Part shown: one piece after another, positions 43,569 through 51,756 of the stretch | How the letters are laid out: each line of letters begins with the position of its first letter | How positions within the stretch are numbered: position 1 is the stretch's first letter | DNA from: CAYGLF01 sp964350945 | GTDB taxonomy: Bacteria; Chlamydiota; Chlamydiia; Chlamydiales; JAAZZY01 | Reading direction: 5' to 3' | NCBI GenBank assembly: GCA_964350945.1 | Contig: CAYGLF010000007.1 | Span: forward strand, 7,825-71,824 | DNA: 64,000 nt | The notes under the pieces: generated by a model | Databases searched by the model: none | Told to the model about the DNA's origin: nothing | What the model saw: only the letters and a program-made list of their open reading frames with translations | Translations under genes and position numbers: made by a program

Positions 43569-44270
43569 TTGAGTGTATCGATAGCTTACAATCCTTTAAA
43601 TGACATAATACCTGTATCTGTTGACCTTAAGTTTGATGAACCGTTTGCTCAGTCTATTCAAAAGGACGGGCAGCTGTATTTTCATATTGAGACCTTTTTA
43701 AAAGTGGCCCCCGTCCAACTCAAAAGAATAGAAGACCTGTATTACTACGAAAAGCTTGAGATGGGCGATCTATTAGAGGAGGTTGCAGAAAGGCCCGTCC
43801 AGGTGACTGTTCAACAGGCTAAAGGGATGGTGAAAGCCGTAGCTAAGTGCTCCTTTTTTAAAGAAGAGACTTATACTTTGCATAAGGTTTGTCAAGGGCA
43901 CTTCAAAGAAGGAGCCAAGTTTAATATTCGGCCTAAAAATATAGAAAGAGAAGAGAAGGCTCTTCGTCGAGACTGGGAATCTAAACAAGAAATTAAAAGC
44001 ATTTCTACAATAAGAGAAGTTACCCCTGCGTTATTTCGAGTGCTGACTATCAACAAACACTATGACCTTTATCTTAACTATACTCATATAGACAATCACC
44101 CAGACTGTTCATTCTCCTATATAAAAAAAGGGTCTATCCAAGATCTTTGTTTTGAGAGTGTGATTAAACAGTTTGAGAGCAAGATTCAGAGCTGCAATCT
44201 AAATGAAGATTTGGAGTGGGGAAAGCTAGCTAAGCAAGTTTTTGGTAAAAATTTGCTTATTGTAAGGTAA
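43569..44270 (+). CDS. Hypothetical protein before the toxin gene, 233 aa
   Basis: Start chosen at TTG 43569 (GGTGG 6 bases upstream); the frame is open to a TTG at 43476, but that would overlap the divergent neighbour. The product is soluble and begins SVSIAYNPLNDIIPVSVDLKF, with KVAPVQLKRIEDLYYYEKLE and a C-terminal GKLAKQVFGKNL. No known domain. It ends 4 bp before the 748-aa toxin-like gene, so it may be its chaperone, adaptor or export partner (inference from position only). Confidence 0.5.
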   Translation: MSVSIAYNPLNDIIPVSVDLKFDEPFAQSIQKDGQLYFHIETFLKVAPVQLKRIEDLYYYEKLEMGDLLEEVAERPVQVTVQQAKGMVKAVAKCSFFKEETYTLHKVCQGHFKEGAKFNIRPKNIEREEKALRRDWESKQEIKSISTIREVTPALFRVLTINKHYDLYLNYTHIDNHPDCSFSYIKKGSIQDLCFESVIKQFESKIQSCNLNEDLEWGKLAKQVFGKNLLIVR

Positions 44271-44274
44271 CAGC

Positions 44275-46521
44275 ATGGATTTTGCAGACCCTTTGCATGG
44301 TGATCGTTCTTTAAGGCAGAACCCCTTTTTACAAGAATATTATGCAGATCTAGACCGCCAAAATCAAGCATCAGCTAGTCCTAAAAGTTGCGTGAAAAGC
44401 GTACATGGACGCTCTTTCAAAGTGCAGAATAATCCAGCTAGATCAGCCCATTCAAAACCCTTAATAGCTTTTGCTAGTAGAGATCATAACATGGCTAGAT
44501 CTCGAGGAGGGAAATGTGATGTTGTTAGATCTTACGAAAGAGATCGTAACGAAAATAGTAACCGGATGATTCAGAATGAAGTTCCTGCGACCAGTGATTT
44601 GGGGTTGAAGGTTTTTGAAATTGTTGTGGATCGGGACCCACTGGATATTGCTGGATATGCAAGAGTCTTGGCTCTGGCAAATGTATTTCAACGTGATGAA
44701 GAGCAGAGAGCTGAAAGGAGAATAGATCATCGGCAAGTTCAAGTAGAAATCAATAAAGAAATATCTAAAGAAGCGTGGGATCATTTTACAGATCCTTTCG
44801 GCGATTCTGACCCTCTTGATCTAAATCAACCAAGGCGAGTAGATGCTTTGGTAAAGGCTATTCCTTCAGAAAACCACCTAATACAAATTGCTTCTGGTGA
44901 TGGACAAAAGGTGTCCAAGAAATCTTATATTGCTGAAAGAGACATTTTTCAACATGAATCTGACGTCAGAAATCAGATTCAAGATCATCAAAAAAAAATG
45001 GGCTTTATTAAAAAAGCAGGTTTAAAACTTGAACAATTCATAGAGAAAAATGCTCCTAAAGCAAATCCTCTTCATTTTGATGGTGAAATTAGCCAAAAAA
45101 TTATCCAAGTCGCTAATGCATCTCAAGATCAAAAAATTCAAAATTTTGAAAATATTATCAGAGGAATCAATGATTATGCAGTTTGGAGTTCTGATGCCCT
45201 ATTGGATATAGCTCCGTGGGTAAAGCATTCTTCTGAAGAATTTTATGAAAAACATCGAATGAAGAGAAAAGGCGATGGATTTGAAAACTCATTGTACTAT
45301 GGCACAGGTATTGCATTAGGGGTTTTCATGGAAATTGCATTAACAAGGGGCGCTGCTGGGGTGGCAGCAAAAGGATTTGCCATATCTAAAAAAGTAGGGG
45401 ATACACTGCTCCGAGCTGGCATTAAAGCTGGGACTATAGCACAGCTAACAACAGGAGGGATTGGGAGAGGTGCCAGTGCCGGATTGCCTCATGCTCTAGG
45501 AGGTCCTAATGTAGTCCTCCAGGAGGGGACTTTTGCATTACGAGTCTTAACAGATGTCAAATTAAAGAAGGCCACCGAAGTGGCTAAGGTAATTAAAAAC
45601 AGTCCTGAGCTTTTAAAAAAATCGCCCCAACTTGCTGAATTTATTCTAAAGCCTATTACAGATGGTCCTGCTTTTTTTAGCGATCTTGCCAAACTCACCA
45701 ATCGCCTAGCTACTGTTCGTAAATTCACAAATTTAACTGTTGCAACTTCTATTCTCCCTGAAACAGACCCCATAGTCAATGAGGCAATAGGTCAAATAGT
45801 TCAAAACACCTCTGATGCAGAGGCTGTTTTTGAAGACTTTGGAAAGATTTGTGACTCTCTTGATGATTCAGTAAAATGCTTCGATGCATACCTAGAATTT
45901 GCTCATCGCCAGCAAATGCGTCAATTTGTAAAAGAGATGGACTGCCCAAAAGAAGCGATCCCTTATGTGATGAAAAAGATTCCCAAAAGAGCCGATTCTA
46001 ACGATACAACCCTTGAAAAGGCTGTAAAAAATATTATAAATGCACAAGACACCATCAATTATTGTGATAAGTATGTGAAAGATCCATGGGTTCGAGAAAA
46101 GCTCCTTCAACTTTTAATGCCGCTTCAAAAGCACCATGTATTTACAAATAAATGTGTTAAGAAGGAATGGACTAGAGACTTTAAAAAAATATTTGACCAA
46201 TATCAAATAGATATTGAAAAGCATTGGAACCTATTGCTATTGCCTCATCTTCCACAGGCACACTCCGATAAATATCACAAGAGATGTCTGGATGCACTTG
46301 ATCAAGCCGATGAGATAGTTCAAAGTCAAAAAGGGTTAACAATTCAAGAACAAAGAGAGCTTTTATTGAGAATAATAGAAGAAAAAGTTATACTTCCTTT
46401 GTTAAGAAACCCTTTATTACCGATGCACAAATGGTATAAATTTTGGCAAAGCGACAAGTTACAGGCAGATTCTATGAAGTCTTCTTCCACCAGGGAAGAA
46501 ACTACCACTACGCCGTTGTAG
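44275..46521 (+). CDS. Polymorphic toxin-like protein with C-terminal HNH/endonuclease VII-type domain
   Basis: 748 residues. Polar N-terminal ~300; a Gly/Ala-rich hydrophobic segment about 345-410 (IALGVFMEIALTRGAAGVAA), like the pretoxin linker of polymorphic toxins. C-terminal domain about 610-690 has LQKHHVFTN (His620-His621), then EWTRDFKKIFDQYQIDIEKHW, LLLLPHLPQAH and KYHKRCLDALDQ. This is the HH...GxxI...L...H...YH order of AHH/GHH/DUF2380-type HNH-endonuclease VII toxins, which are DNases. No signal peptide. Two immunity-like genes follow, the first overlapping this gene by 79 bp. The last ~40 codons are part of a duplicated block. Delivery route is unknown; the adjacent T4SS is one possibility. 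Confidence 0.7.
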   Translation: MDFADPLHGDRSLRQNPFLQEYYADLDRQNQASASPKSCVKSVHGRSFKVQNNPARSAHSKPLIAFASRDHNMARSRGGKCDVVRSYERDRNENSNRMIQNEVPATSDLGLKVFEIVVDRDPLDIAGYARVLALANVFQRDEEQRAERRIDHRQVQVEINKEISKEAWDHFTDPFGDSDPLDLNQPRRVDALVKAIPSENHLIQIASGDGQKVSKKSYIAERDIFQHESDVRNQIQDHQKKMGFIKKAGLKLEQFIEKNAPKANPLHFDGEISQKIIQVANASQDQKIQNFENIIRGINDYAVWSSDALLDIAPWVKHSSEEFYEKHRMKRKGDGFENSLYYGTGIALGVFMEIALTRGAAGVAAKGFAISKKVGDTLLRAGIKAGTIAQLTTGGIGRGASAGLPHALGGPNVVLQEGTFALRVLTDVKLKKATEVAKVIKNSPELLKKSPQLAEFILKPITDGPAFFSDLAKLTNRLATVRKFTNLTVATSILPETDPIVNEAIGQIVQNTSDAEAVFEDFGKICDSLDDSVKCFDAYLEFAHRQQMRQFVKEMDCPKEAIPYVMKKIPKRADSNDTTLEKAVKNIINAQDTINYCDKYVKDPWVREKLLQLLMPLQKHHVFTNKCVKKEWTRDFKKIFDQYQIDIEKHWNLLLLPHLPQAHSDKYHKRCLDALDQADEIVQSQKGLTIQEQRELLLRIIEEKVILPLLRNPLLPMHKWYKFWQSDKLQADSMKSSSTREETTTTPL

Positions 46522-47057
46522 ATGCTCCAAATGAGATGACCCGTAGAGATATCCCTAAAAATGGATATATCGAAAGTTGGCAACCCATCCCATTTACTAA
46601 AAGAAAAGAAGACGGGGAGTTGGCCGATTTTTTAAGTAGTGACGTTTGCAAAAGGATTTGTTCTCCTAAACTAAAACAAGTCATCGATCAAAATCTCACT
46701 TCTAAAGATATTCTTATCCAATGGCTTCCCGTGATGATTACTAAGGAAGAAAACGGGGATGCTTTTGACTATTTTTATCTTCATTTCCCTGAAGTCTGTG
46801 ATTCTTTAGATGAAGAAGAAACTATCTCAGATCCTGATCCAGATTGGCCTATTATACAAGATCCTTATTTTTCTTTAGAGAAAATAGATGGGAAATCAAT
46901 TTGCAACTGTAGGGGATCCTCAACTCTCATTATGTCTAAAGATCTTCGCAAAGCCATCATGGAAGCTGAGTGTACTGGTTTGAAATTTGAACAAACCATT
47001 GTTCTTGAAGAATACGAAGAAGACACACCTTCATCTAATAAAATTGTAAATCTTTAA
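46443..47057 (+). CDS. DUF1629/Imm11-like immunity protein, copy 1
   Basis: 204 residues, TTG start inside the toxin gene (79-bp overlap, different frame). Begins AKRQVTGRFYEVFFHQGRNYHYAVVD (split at FFHQG). The C-terminal MSKDLRKAIMEAECTGLKFEQ fits the DUF1629/Imm11 pattern (serine/lysine, helix, GLxF). Soluble, acidic. It would bind and block the toxin. An 8-bp hairpin TTGTAAAT-CTTTA-ATTTACAA spans its stop codon (47044-47064). Confidence 0.65.
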   Translation: MAKRQVTGRFYEVFFHQGRNYHYAVVDAPNEMTRRDIPKNGYIESWQPIPFTKRKEDGELADFLSSDVCKRICSPKLKQVIDQNLTSKDILIQWLPVMITKEENGDAFDYFYLHFPEVCDSLDEEETISDPDPDWPIIQDPYFSLEKIDGKSICNCRGSSTLIMSKDLRKAIMEAECTGLKFEQTIVLEEYEEDTPSSNKIVNL

Positions 47058-47149
47058 TTTACAACTAATTGATTTAAATAAATCTCTCCCCATACTATCC
47101 TTCCTCTATCAAGAAACCCTTTATTACCGATGCACAAATGGTATAAATT

Positions 47150-47755
47150 TTGGCGAAACGACAAGTTACAGGCAGATTTTTCAGAGTCTTCTTTAATCAA
47201 GGAAGAAACTGCCACTACGCCGTTGTAGATGCTCCTGAAGAACTAGATGTATTAGATATCCCTGATTCAGAATATATAGAAAATTGGGAACCTATTTCTT
47301 TTACAAAAAGGAAAGAGGATGGAGAACTAGCTGATTTTTTAAGTACAGATATCACTAAAAAACTGTGCTCTCCTAAATTGAAGCAAGTCATCGACCAAAA
47401 TCTCACCTCCAAAGATATGCCTGTTCAATGGCTTCCTGTGACGATTACTAAAGAAGAAAATGGGGATACTTTTAGCTATTTCTATCCTCACTTCCCTGAA
47501 ATCTGCGACTCTTTAGACGAAGAAGAAACGACATTCAGCCCTCGTGGTACAGTTATGCGGCCTTGTTTTTCGTTAACAAAAATTAAAGATCGATCGATAT
47601 GTAACTGTAGAAGATCATCAACTCTGATCATGTCTAAAGATCTTCGCAAAGCCATCATGGAAGCTGAGTGTACTGGTTTGAAATTTGAACAAACCATTGT
47701 CCTTGAAGAATACGAGGAAGGCACACCTTCATCTAATAAAATTGTAAATCTTTAA
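47150..47755 (+). CDS. DUF1629/Imm11-like immunity protein, copy 2
   Basis: 201 residues, tandem paralog of the preceding gene; identical blocks include FTKRKEDGELADFLS, KLKQVIDQNLTSKD and KDLRKAIMEAECTGLKFEQ, while the segment after CDSLDEEE (about 125-140) differs. In-frame non-ATG start like copy 1. The same hairpin spans its stop (47742-47762). Divergence in one surface stretch suggests it may recognise a different toxin variant (inference). Confidence 0.65.
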   Translation: MAKRQVTGRFFRVFFNQGRNCHYAVVDAPEELDVLDIPDSEYIENWEPISFTKRKEDGELADFLSTDITKKLCSPKLKQVIDQNLTSKDMPVQWLPVTITKEENGDTFSYFYPHFPEICDSLDEEETTFSPRGTVMRPCFSLTKIKDRSICNCRRSSTLIMSKDLRKAIMEAECTGLKFEQTIVLEEYEEGTPSSNKIVNL

Positions 47756-47825
47756 TTTACAACTATTTCATTTCTAAAATACCTCTACCTCTTTAAAATG
47801 ACACCCAAACTTACTAAACGGTATC

Positions 47826-48410
47826 ATGGGATTCATTTACAACACTTCAAAAACACAAACATCACCCCCAAATGTATTTTCCAATCCCTCGGAAATGATT
47901 AATTTCCCCATCTGGAAGCTTTTTTCAGGGGATGCAGGGAAGGACCCCTTTTTTGAGCTTAGGATGAAGGCCTCAGTAATAGCTATGGCAAAATTCCTAG
48001 ACTTTTTAGATCAGACAGAAACTTATAAATATTACCCCCTGGGTCTAAAAGTTAAAGATGCTCTGTATTACGACAGCTATAGAGAGGAGCATAAGAATAT
48101 TGTTACCCAATTGGCCACTCACAGCTATTTTTTCGAAAAGGAAACTCTTCACTCCAAAACGATCTTTAATGATAAAGAGTGGGTAAGAGCCACTCTGAAC
48201 GAGTTAGATTTATGGCCTATTCAATATGAAATTCATTATGAGTGTTTTACAAGACCCCCAAACTCATCGAGTGCAGAGCCCTTATACCGAAGAATAGAAG
48301 TTTCCAAAGCTATGCAAATATATAGCCAAAAACTGGAGAAATTTAGTTTTAATGAAGAAAATGAATGGTCACATTTATGGAACCTCATAATCAAAGAATA
48401 TAGCGACTAG
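47826..48410 (+). CDS. Hypothetical protein of the toxin-immunity cargo, 194 aa
   Basis: Soluble protein with MKASVIAMAKFLDFLDQTETYKYYPLG (ends FLDFLDQTETYKYYPLG) and a C-terminal FSFNEENEWSHLWNLIIKEY. No domain recognised; the final FNE(E/D)xEWSxLW resembles the NEDLEWGKLAKQVF end of the 43569 protein, so the two may be distant relatives. Placed after two immunity genes it may be another immunity or chaperone protein. ATG start; a 45-bp repeat begins at its 3' end. Confidence 0.5.
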   Translation: MGFIYNTSKTQTSPPNVFSNPSEMINFPIWKLFSGDAGKDPFFELRMKASVIAMAKFLDFLDQTETYKYYPLGLKVKDALYYDSYREEHKNIVTQLATHSYFFEKETLHSKTIFNDKEWVRATLNELDLWPIQYEIHYECFTRPPNSSSAEPLYRRIEVSKAMQIYSQKLEKFSFNEENEWSHLWNLIIKEYSD

Positions 48411-49100
48411 CGTTCATCAAGAACCTAATTCAATCTTAAAAAAATAAAGGCGAGATGTTTGTGTTTATGGAATTTGTAAACAGAAAAAAACAGAGTAGGA
48501 AGCAAAATGCTTACACAGAGAGAAAAGCGCTTGAGGACTTTGCTAGTTTTTCGGGCAAAGTTTTTATTCCTTTTAATGATTTTTTAGAAAGCAGGAACAT
48601 CCCACCGCCCAAAGGGTCTAATCCTGATGGGGTGCTTGAAGACAAAAAGGGATGTCATACTTTTGTTGAGCATACAAGATATGTGCAGCATGGAATTAAT
48701 CCAATATTGACGAAAGAATATTGTTATGGATTAGATGTACAAAGACCTAAAAATCCAAAACTAGTTAGTCTATTTGAACCAGTACAAGCAAAGCATGAAA
48801 AATCTGAGGGATATTTACGTTTGGCAGAAGATTTAGGATGCTCTTTAAAAGGAGTTCTACTCGTTGAAAGACCTATTGATTCTTCTTCACATTACAGCCC
48901 AAGAGATTTCGAAGACGAAATTTGTCTCTACAAGGATTCAATATTGCTGAAAAGAAAGGGTAAGGACTCCTTTTTTAAACAAATTTATTATGGAGCAACG
49001 TTTCAGAGCGAACCAGGCCAACCTTTTTTACTGCATTTCGGGCTAATATCGGGCTAATATAGCGTCTAGCGTCATCAACAACCTAATTTAATCTTAAAAA
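48398..49100 (+). repeat. Imperfect 45-bp direct repeats flanking one gene
   Basis: 48398-48442 and 49057-49100 share ATATAGCGWCTAGCGT...CATCAA-AACCTAATT-AATCTTAAAAA with four mismatches and one deletion. The first covers the end and stop of the 47826 gene. They bracket the gene 48455-49057, as if it entered by duplication or cassette insertion. A tandem GGGCTAATATC doublet lies at the second copy (49041-49060). Confidence 0.7.
48455..49057 (+). CDS. Hypothetical protein in a repeat-flanked cassette, 200 aa
   Basis: Basic N-terminus (EFVNRKKQSRKQNAYTERKA), then FNDFLESRNIPPPKGSNPDGVLEDKKG and FVEHTRYVQHG. A PD...E arrangement faintly recalls nuclease folds but lacks the expected lysine pattern, so no function is given. 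Second possible start at residue 5 (MEFVNRKK). No membrane segment. Confidence 0.45.
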   Translation: MFVFMEFVNRKKQSRKQNAYTERKALEDFASFSGKVFIPFNDFLESRNIPPPKGSNPDGVLEDKKGCHTFVEHTRYVQHGINPILTKEYCYGLDVQRPKNPKLVSLFEPVQAKHEKSEGYLRLAEDLGCSLKGVLLVERPIDSSSHYSPRDFEDEICLYKDSILLKRKGKDSFFKQIYYGATFQSEPGQPFLLHFGLISG

Positions 49101-49254
49101 TCTAATTACTAATGATTGTTATTCTTTAAAAAAAAAGATCATAAATGACCCTAGGCATTTAAAATTATTTAAATAGTTAAACTTTTATTTAAACTAAAAA
49201 CAACTGGAATTTACCTCTTAACCTACTTATAATAAGCCAAAAATGAGGTAATTC

Positions 49255-49641
49255 ATGGAAAAGGAAAAGAGAGTTAGGAAGCAATGGATCATTTTACAGA
49301 TAGCAATCGTTATACTTTCAATCATCGGAACAGTTTGTGCTCCGTCTTTTAGTAAAGACGACATTATGAGATGTGCACCCCTGATTGGTAGTGGATTAAT
49401 TTCATATTACTGTTCATATAGGAAGAAAGGAACCAAGCTGTTACTTTGCAAACTTATATTTACCCCCCTATCTTCATTATTAGCACTTGCCGTACTCATA
49501 TCAGCGAAGTCTCCTGATTTATTAGCGATCATAATCCTTTTGGCTATGTCTAGTTGGTATTGGGTAGTCTGTTTTAGACTCAGGAGAGTCAATCTTTTTT
49601 ATAAAAGAAAGAATCAAAATCTCGAAAAAGTCAGCTCATAA
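49255..49641 (+). CDS. Small multi-pass membrane protein, paralog A
   Basis: 128 residues with three or four hydrophobic helices. Shares KKGTKLLL-KLIF and SWYWVVCFRLRRVN with the protein at 53384-53902 (KGTKLLLLRLIF; SWYADLRLRQEN), so they form a local family. AT-rich leader with no clear promoter; AGG near the ATG. Function unknown. Confidence 0.55.
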   Translation: MEKEKRVRKQWIILQIAIVILSIIGTVCAPSFSKDDIMRCAPLIGSGLISYYCSYRKKGTKLLLCKLIFTPLSSLLALAVLISAKSPDLLAIIILLAMSSWYWVVCFRLRRVNLFYKRKNQNLEKVSS

Positions 49642-49710
49642 AACCCCTGGGATCTTTTTTTATTTAGCAGTACACTGATCCTGTTTTGCAATATTACAGG
49701 GTCATAACAC

Positions 49711-50445
49711 ATGAAAAAGCGCCTTTTCTATCGTTTTATCCCTTTTGCACTGATCTTTACTCTGGGGTTTGTATGTGCAAGCTATGCCAAATCTCCTGAT
49801 TTAGGCATCAGCATTCGAGCCTTTCCAATTATCGATTATAAGGGATTTAAGCTGGCGTATGACAGCCGAAACAAGATCCCCTTATATACACACGAAAAAC
49901 TCAGTCGATCTTCCTTAGAAAAACTTTTCGACAGAAGAGGGTTCTGTTTTTCAGAAGACCCCAACATCTACCCACTTCACCGAAGCTCTCTTGTTGATTA
50001 TAAGGGATCAGGTTTTGACCGAGGCCATATGGTTGCTGCGGCCAATCAGATCTCCTCTAAGCAACATCTTCAGGAAACATTTTACTTATCTAACATCTGC
50101 CCTCAAGATTCGGACCTGAATAGAAAGTTTTGGGCCAAACTAGAACGAGCCATTCGGAAAAGAGTTCATCAGGGTGAGTCGCTGGAGGTTATTACAGGAC
50201 CGCTATTTCTCCCTTATAGAGAAGGGGAGAAGGAGTATATTAAATATGAAGTGATAGGTCCTCACAAAGTTGCAGTCCCTACCCATTTCTTTAAATTAAT
50301 CAGATCTGGAGATAGTCCGCACATCATTCAAGCTCTTGTAGTCCCCAATAAACCAGTAGATAGCAAGTTAATCACAGAGCACTTCGAAGTTCCTTTAGAG
50401 GAGCTTGAGAGGCTTTCAGGGCTGCAATTTAGCACTCTTCGTTAA
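49711..50445 (+). CDS. Secreted DNA/RNA non-specific endonuclease (NUC family)
   Basis: 244 residues. Signal peptide to about residue 26 (FALIFTLGFVCASYA). Catalytic DRGHMVAAAN motif (Asp103-Arg104-Gly105-His106), then FYLSNICPQDSDLNRKFWAKLE with the metal-binding Asn/Glu helix, as in Serratia nuclease and plasmid-borne Nuc proteins. It cleaves DNA and RNA in the periplasm or outside. Could guard against incoming DNA or serve as nucleotide scavenger. A stem-loop (49677-49703) precedes the ATG. Confidence 0.9.
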   Translation: MKKRLFYRFIPFALIFTLGFVCASYAKSPDLGISIRAFPIIDYKGFKLAYDSRNKIPLYTHEKLSRSSLEKLFDRRGFCFSEDPNIYPLHRSSLVDYKGSGFDRGHMVAAANQISSKQHLQETFYLSNICPQDSDLNRKFWAKLERAIRKRVHQGESLEVITGPLFLPYREGEKEYIKYEVIGPHKVAVPTHFFKLIRSGDSPHIIQALVVPNKPVDSKLITEHFEVPLEELERLSGLQFSTLR

Positions 50446-50472
50446 AAAATTCTCGAAAAAACCCTTAAAACT

Positions 50473-50508
50473 ACCTCTCGTTGACTGAACCTGTCAAGTT
50501 TTGCTCGG
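50473..50508. repeat. 36-bp fragment of the 461-aa gene
   Basis: CCTCTCGTTG followed by ...CTGTCAAGTTTTGCTCGGG matches 52338-52373 with four mismatches. On the minus strand it encodes RAKLDRFSQRE, the counterpart of RAKLDRFMQRE in the 51757-53142 gene. It lies just past the end of the 50515 gene. Confidence 0.6.
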
Positions 50509-50514
50509 GGAGGT

Positions 50515-51324
50515 CTAATTGCCTGTATCGTCGCAAAGTCTTTCAAGGATGGTCTTCAATGGTTTCTTAGACTTTTTATACATCGACCACGTTGCTTGTA
50601 GCTCTTGTTCATAAGTAGAGACAAGCTGCTTCACTTCAGGTGAATTTGGATTTCCAACGAACATAACAGGCATAAAATCGCATGATTGGGGCATCTTTAT
50701 ACTAACACCTTGAATAATCTCAGGTTCAACATGTAAACCCGCATCTGAGGAACTTACATATTTGTTTTTAAAAGCTTTAGAAGATTCCTCACCAAAGCCT
50801 AATAAAAGGCCTGTTAATAATTCATCTTGATTAACTAGATGTGGAAGGGAAAGGCCTTCTTCGAGTTGAGAGATAAATTTTTCCGATGAAAACCCTGATC
50901 CCAAAATTTCTTGGAATGCGGAGTTATATTTCTTTAGGCAAGCCCTAAGTGACAATTTATTGATAAAATAAATATGCAAAACCGACAAATCTTTATCCGG
51001 CTCAAAAAGATTCTCAGTAAAGATAAAATTAGGATGGGAAAAAAGATCTTGATGCTTTTTTAAAACTTTCCATCCTTTTAATGCTCGCATTTCTTCTTTA
51101 ATAGTCTTCCCTCTACTTTCTAGTACTATTGCTATTAGCGCTACAGGTTTGGTATTAAAGTAAAGGACATGACCGGCTTGATCGATTTTGACAGCTTTAT
51201 CAAAAAAGGCTTGCATGTAGTATTTTTCACGCGAAGAGAGTTTTTTAATGCTCTTTTCTACAGACAAACCGGGAAGAGAATTTCCGTAGATAAATAAAAG
51301 TAACAAAAAAAGACATTTAAACAT
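50515..51324 (-). CDS. Exported hypothetical protein, 269 aa
   Basis: Start set at ATG 51324 (MFKCLFLLLLFIYGNSLPG), a clear signal peptide, directly after the stop of the zinc-finger gene. Mature part begins around LSVEKSIKKLSSREKYYM; no recognised domain. C-terminus has VKQLVSTYEQELQATWSMYK. Part of a two-gene unit with the zinc-finger gene. May be an exported effector (inference). Confidence 0.5.
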   Translation of the reverse strand: MFKCLFLLLLFIYGNSLPGLSVEKSIKKLSSREKYYMQAFFDKAVKIDQAGHVLYFNTKPVALIAIVLESRGKTIKEEMRALKGWKVLKKHQDLFSHPNFIFTENLFEPDKDLSVLHIYFINKLSLRACLKKYNSAFQEILGSGFSSEKFISQLEEGLSLPHLVNQDELLTGLLLGFGEESSKAFKNKYVSSSDAGLHVEPEIIQGVSIKMPQSCDFMPVMFVGNPNSPEVKQLVSTYEQELQATWSMYKKSKKPLKTILERLCDDTGN

Positions 51325-51325
51325 T

Positions 51326-51577
51326 TTATCTAAGATTCCCGCAATAAGCACATTTCCATATACCAATTAGGTTATATCGATCACAAACGTCACATTGCCA
51401 CCATTTTTCTTCTGGAAAATTTTCATTATTTCCTGGTTTGTTACTGTCTTGAAGGAAAGATAAAAGGAAATTCAGTTTTTGAGATGCTTTAGGGAAAAAA
51501 CCACGACCTCTATTCGTTTCTGAAGAAGGTATACCTTGAAAAAGGTTTTGGAAAGAATTTATTGTTCGTGCTGACAT
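51326..51577 (-). CDS. RanBP2-type zinc finger small protein
   Basis: 83 residues from ATG 51577, supported by AGGAG (CAAGGAGAATACTATG). The C-terminus is a RanBP2-like zinc ribbon: WWQCDVCDRYNLIGIWKCAYCGN, i.e. W-x-C-x2-C ... N ... C-x2-C (W57 to C79 approximately). In eukaryotes this finger binds ubiquitin or RNA. The N-terminal part is basic and unstructured. A eukaryote-like domain in an intracellular bacterium suggests a host-directed protein (inference). Confidence 0.65.
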   Translation of the reverse strand: MSARTINSFQNLFQGIPSSETNRGRGFFPKASQKLNFLLSFLQDSNKPGNNENFPEEKWWQCDVCDRYNLIGIWKCAYCGNLR

Positions 51578-51756
51578 AGTATTCTCCTTGTTGTTTAAGA
51601 AAAGGTTGATAGCAGGAGGGTTTGATTGCAATCGATTTTATTTTTTCCCGCATAAAGAAAATGCTAAGAAACCCTAAATCCTTGACCCTTTTAGCAACCT
51701 TCATTAAAAAACTTATCAAGCTAAATGAAGGTCCATCTCCTCACAGCAATCCTCGA

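Larger units (their letters stand above)
46404..47800 (+). repeat. 707-bp tandem duplication covering the immunity gene
   Basis: The sequence starting AAGAAACCCTTTATTACC at 46404 recurs at 47111. The unit holds the last ~40 codons of the toxin plus a complete immunity-like gene. In the second copy the toxin tail is still an open frame ending in TTPL-stop, though detached from its gene. Copies have diverged but remain clearly alike. Confidence 0.88.

Noticed and set aside
48590..48680. PD-(D/E)xK nuclease motif in the 200-aa protein
   Set aside because: PDG and FVEHT are present, but the E-x-K lysine is missing and the surrounding secondary structure is unclear.
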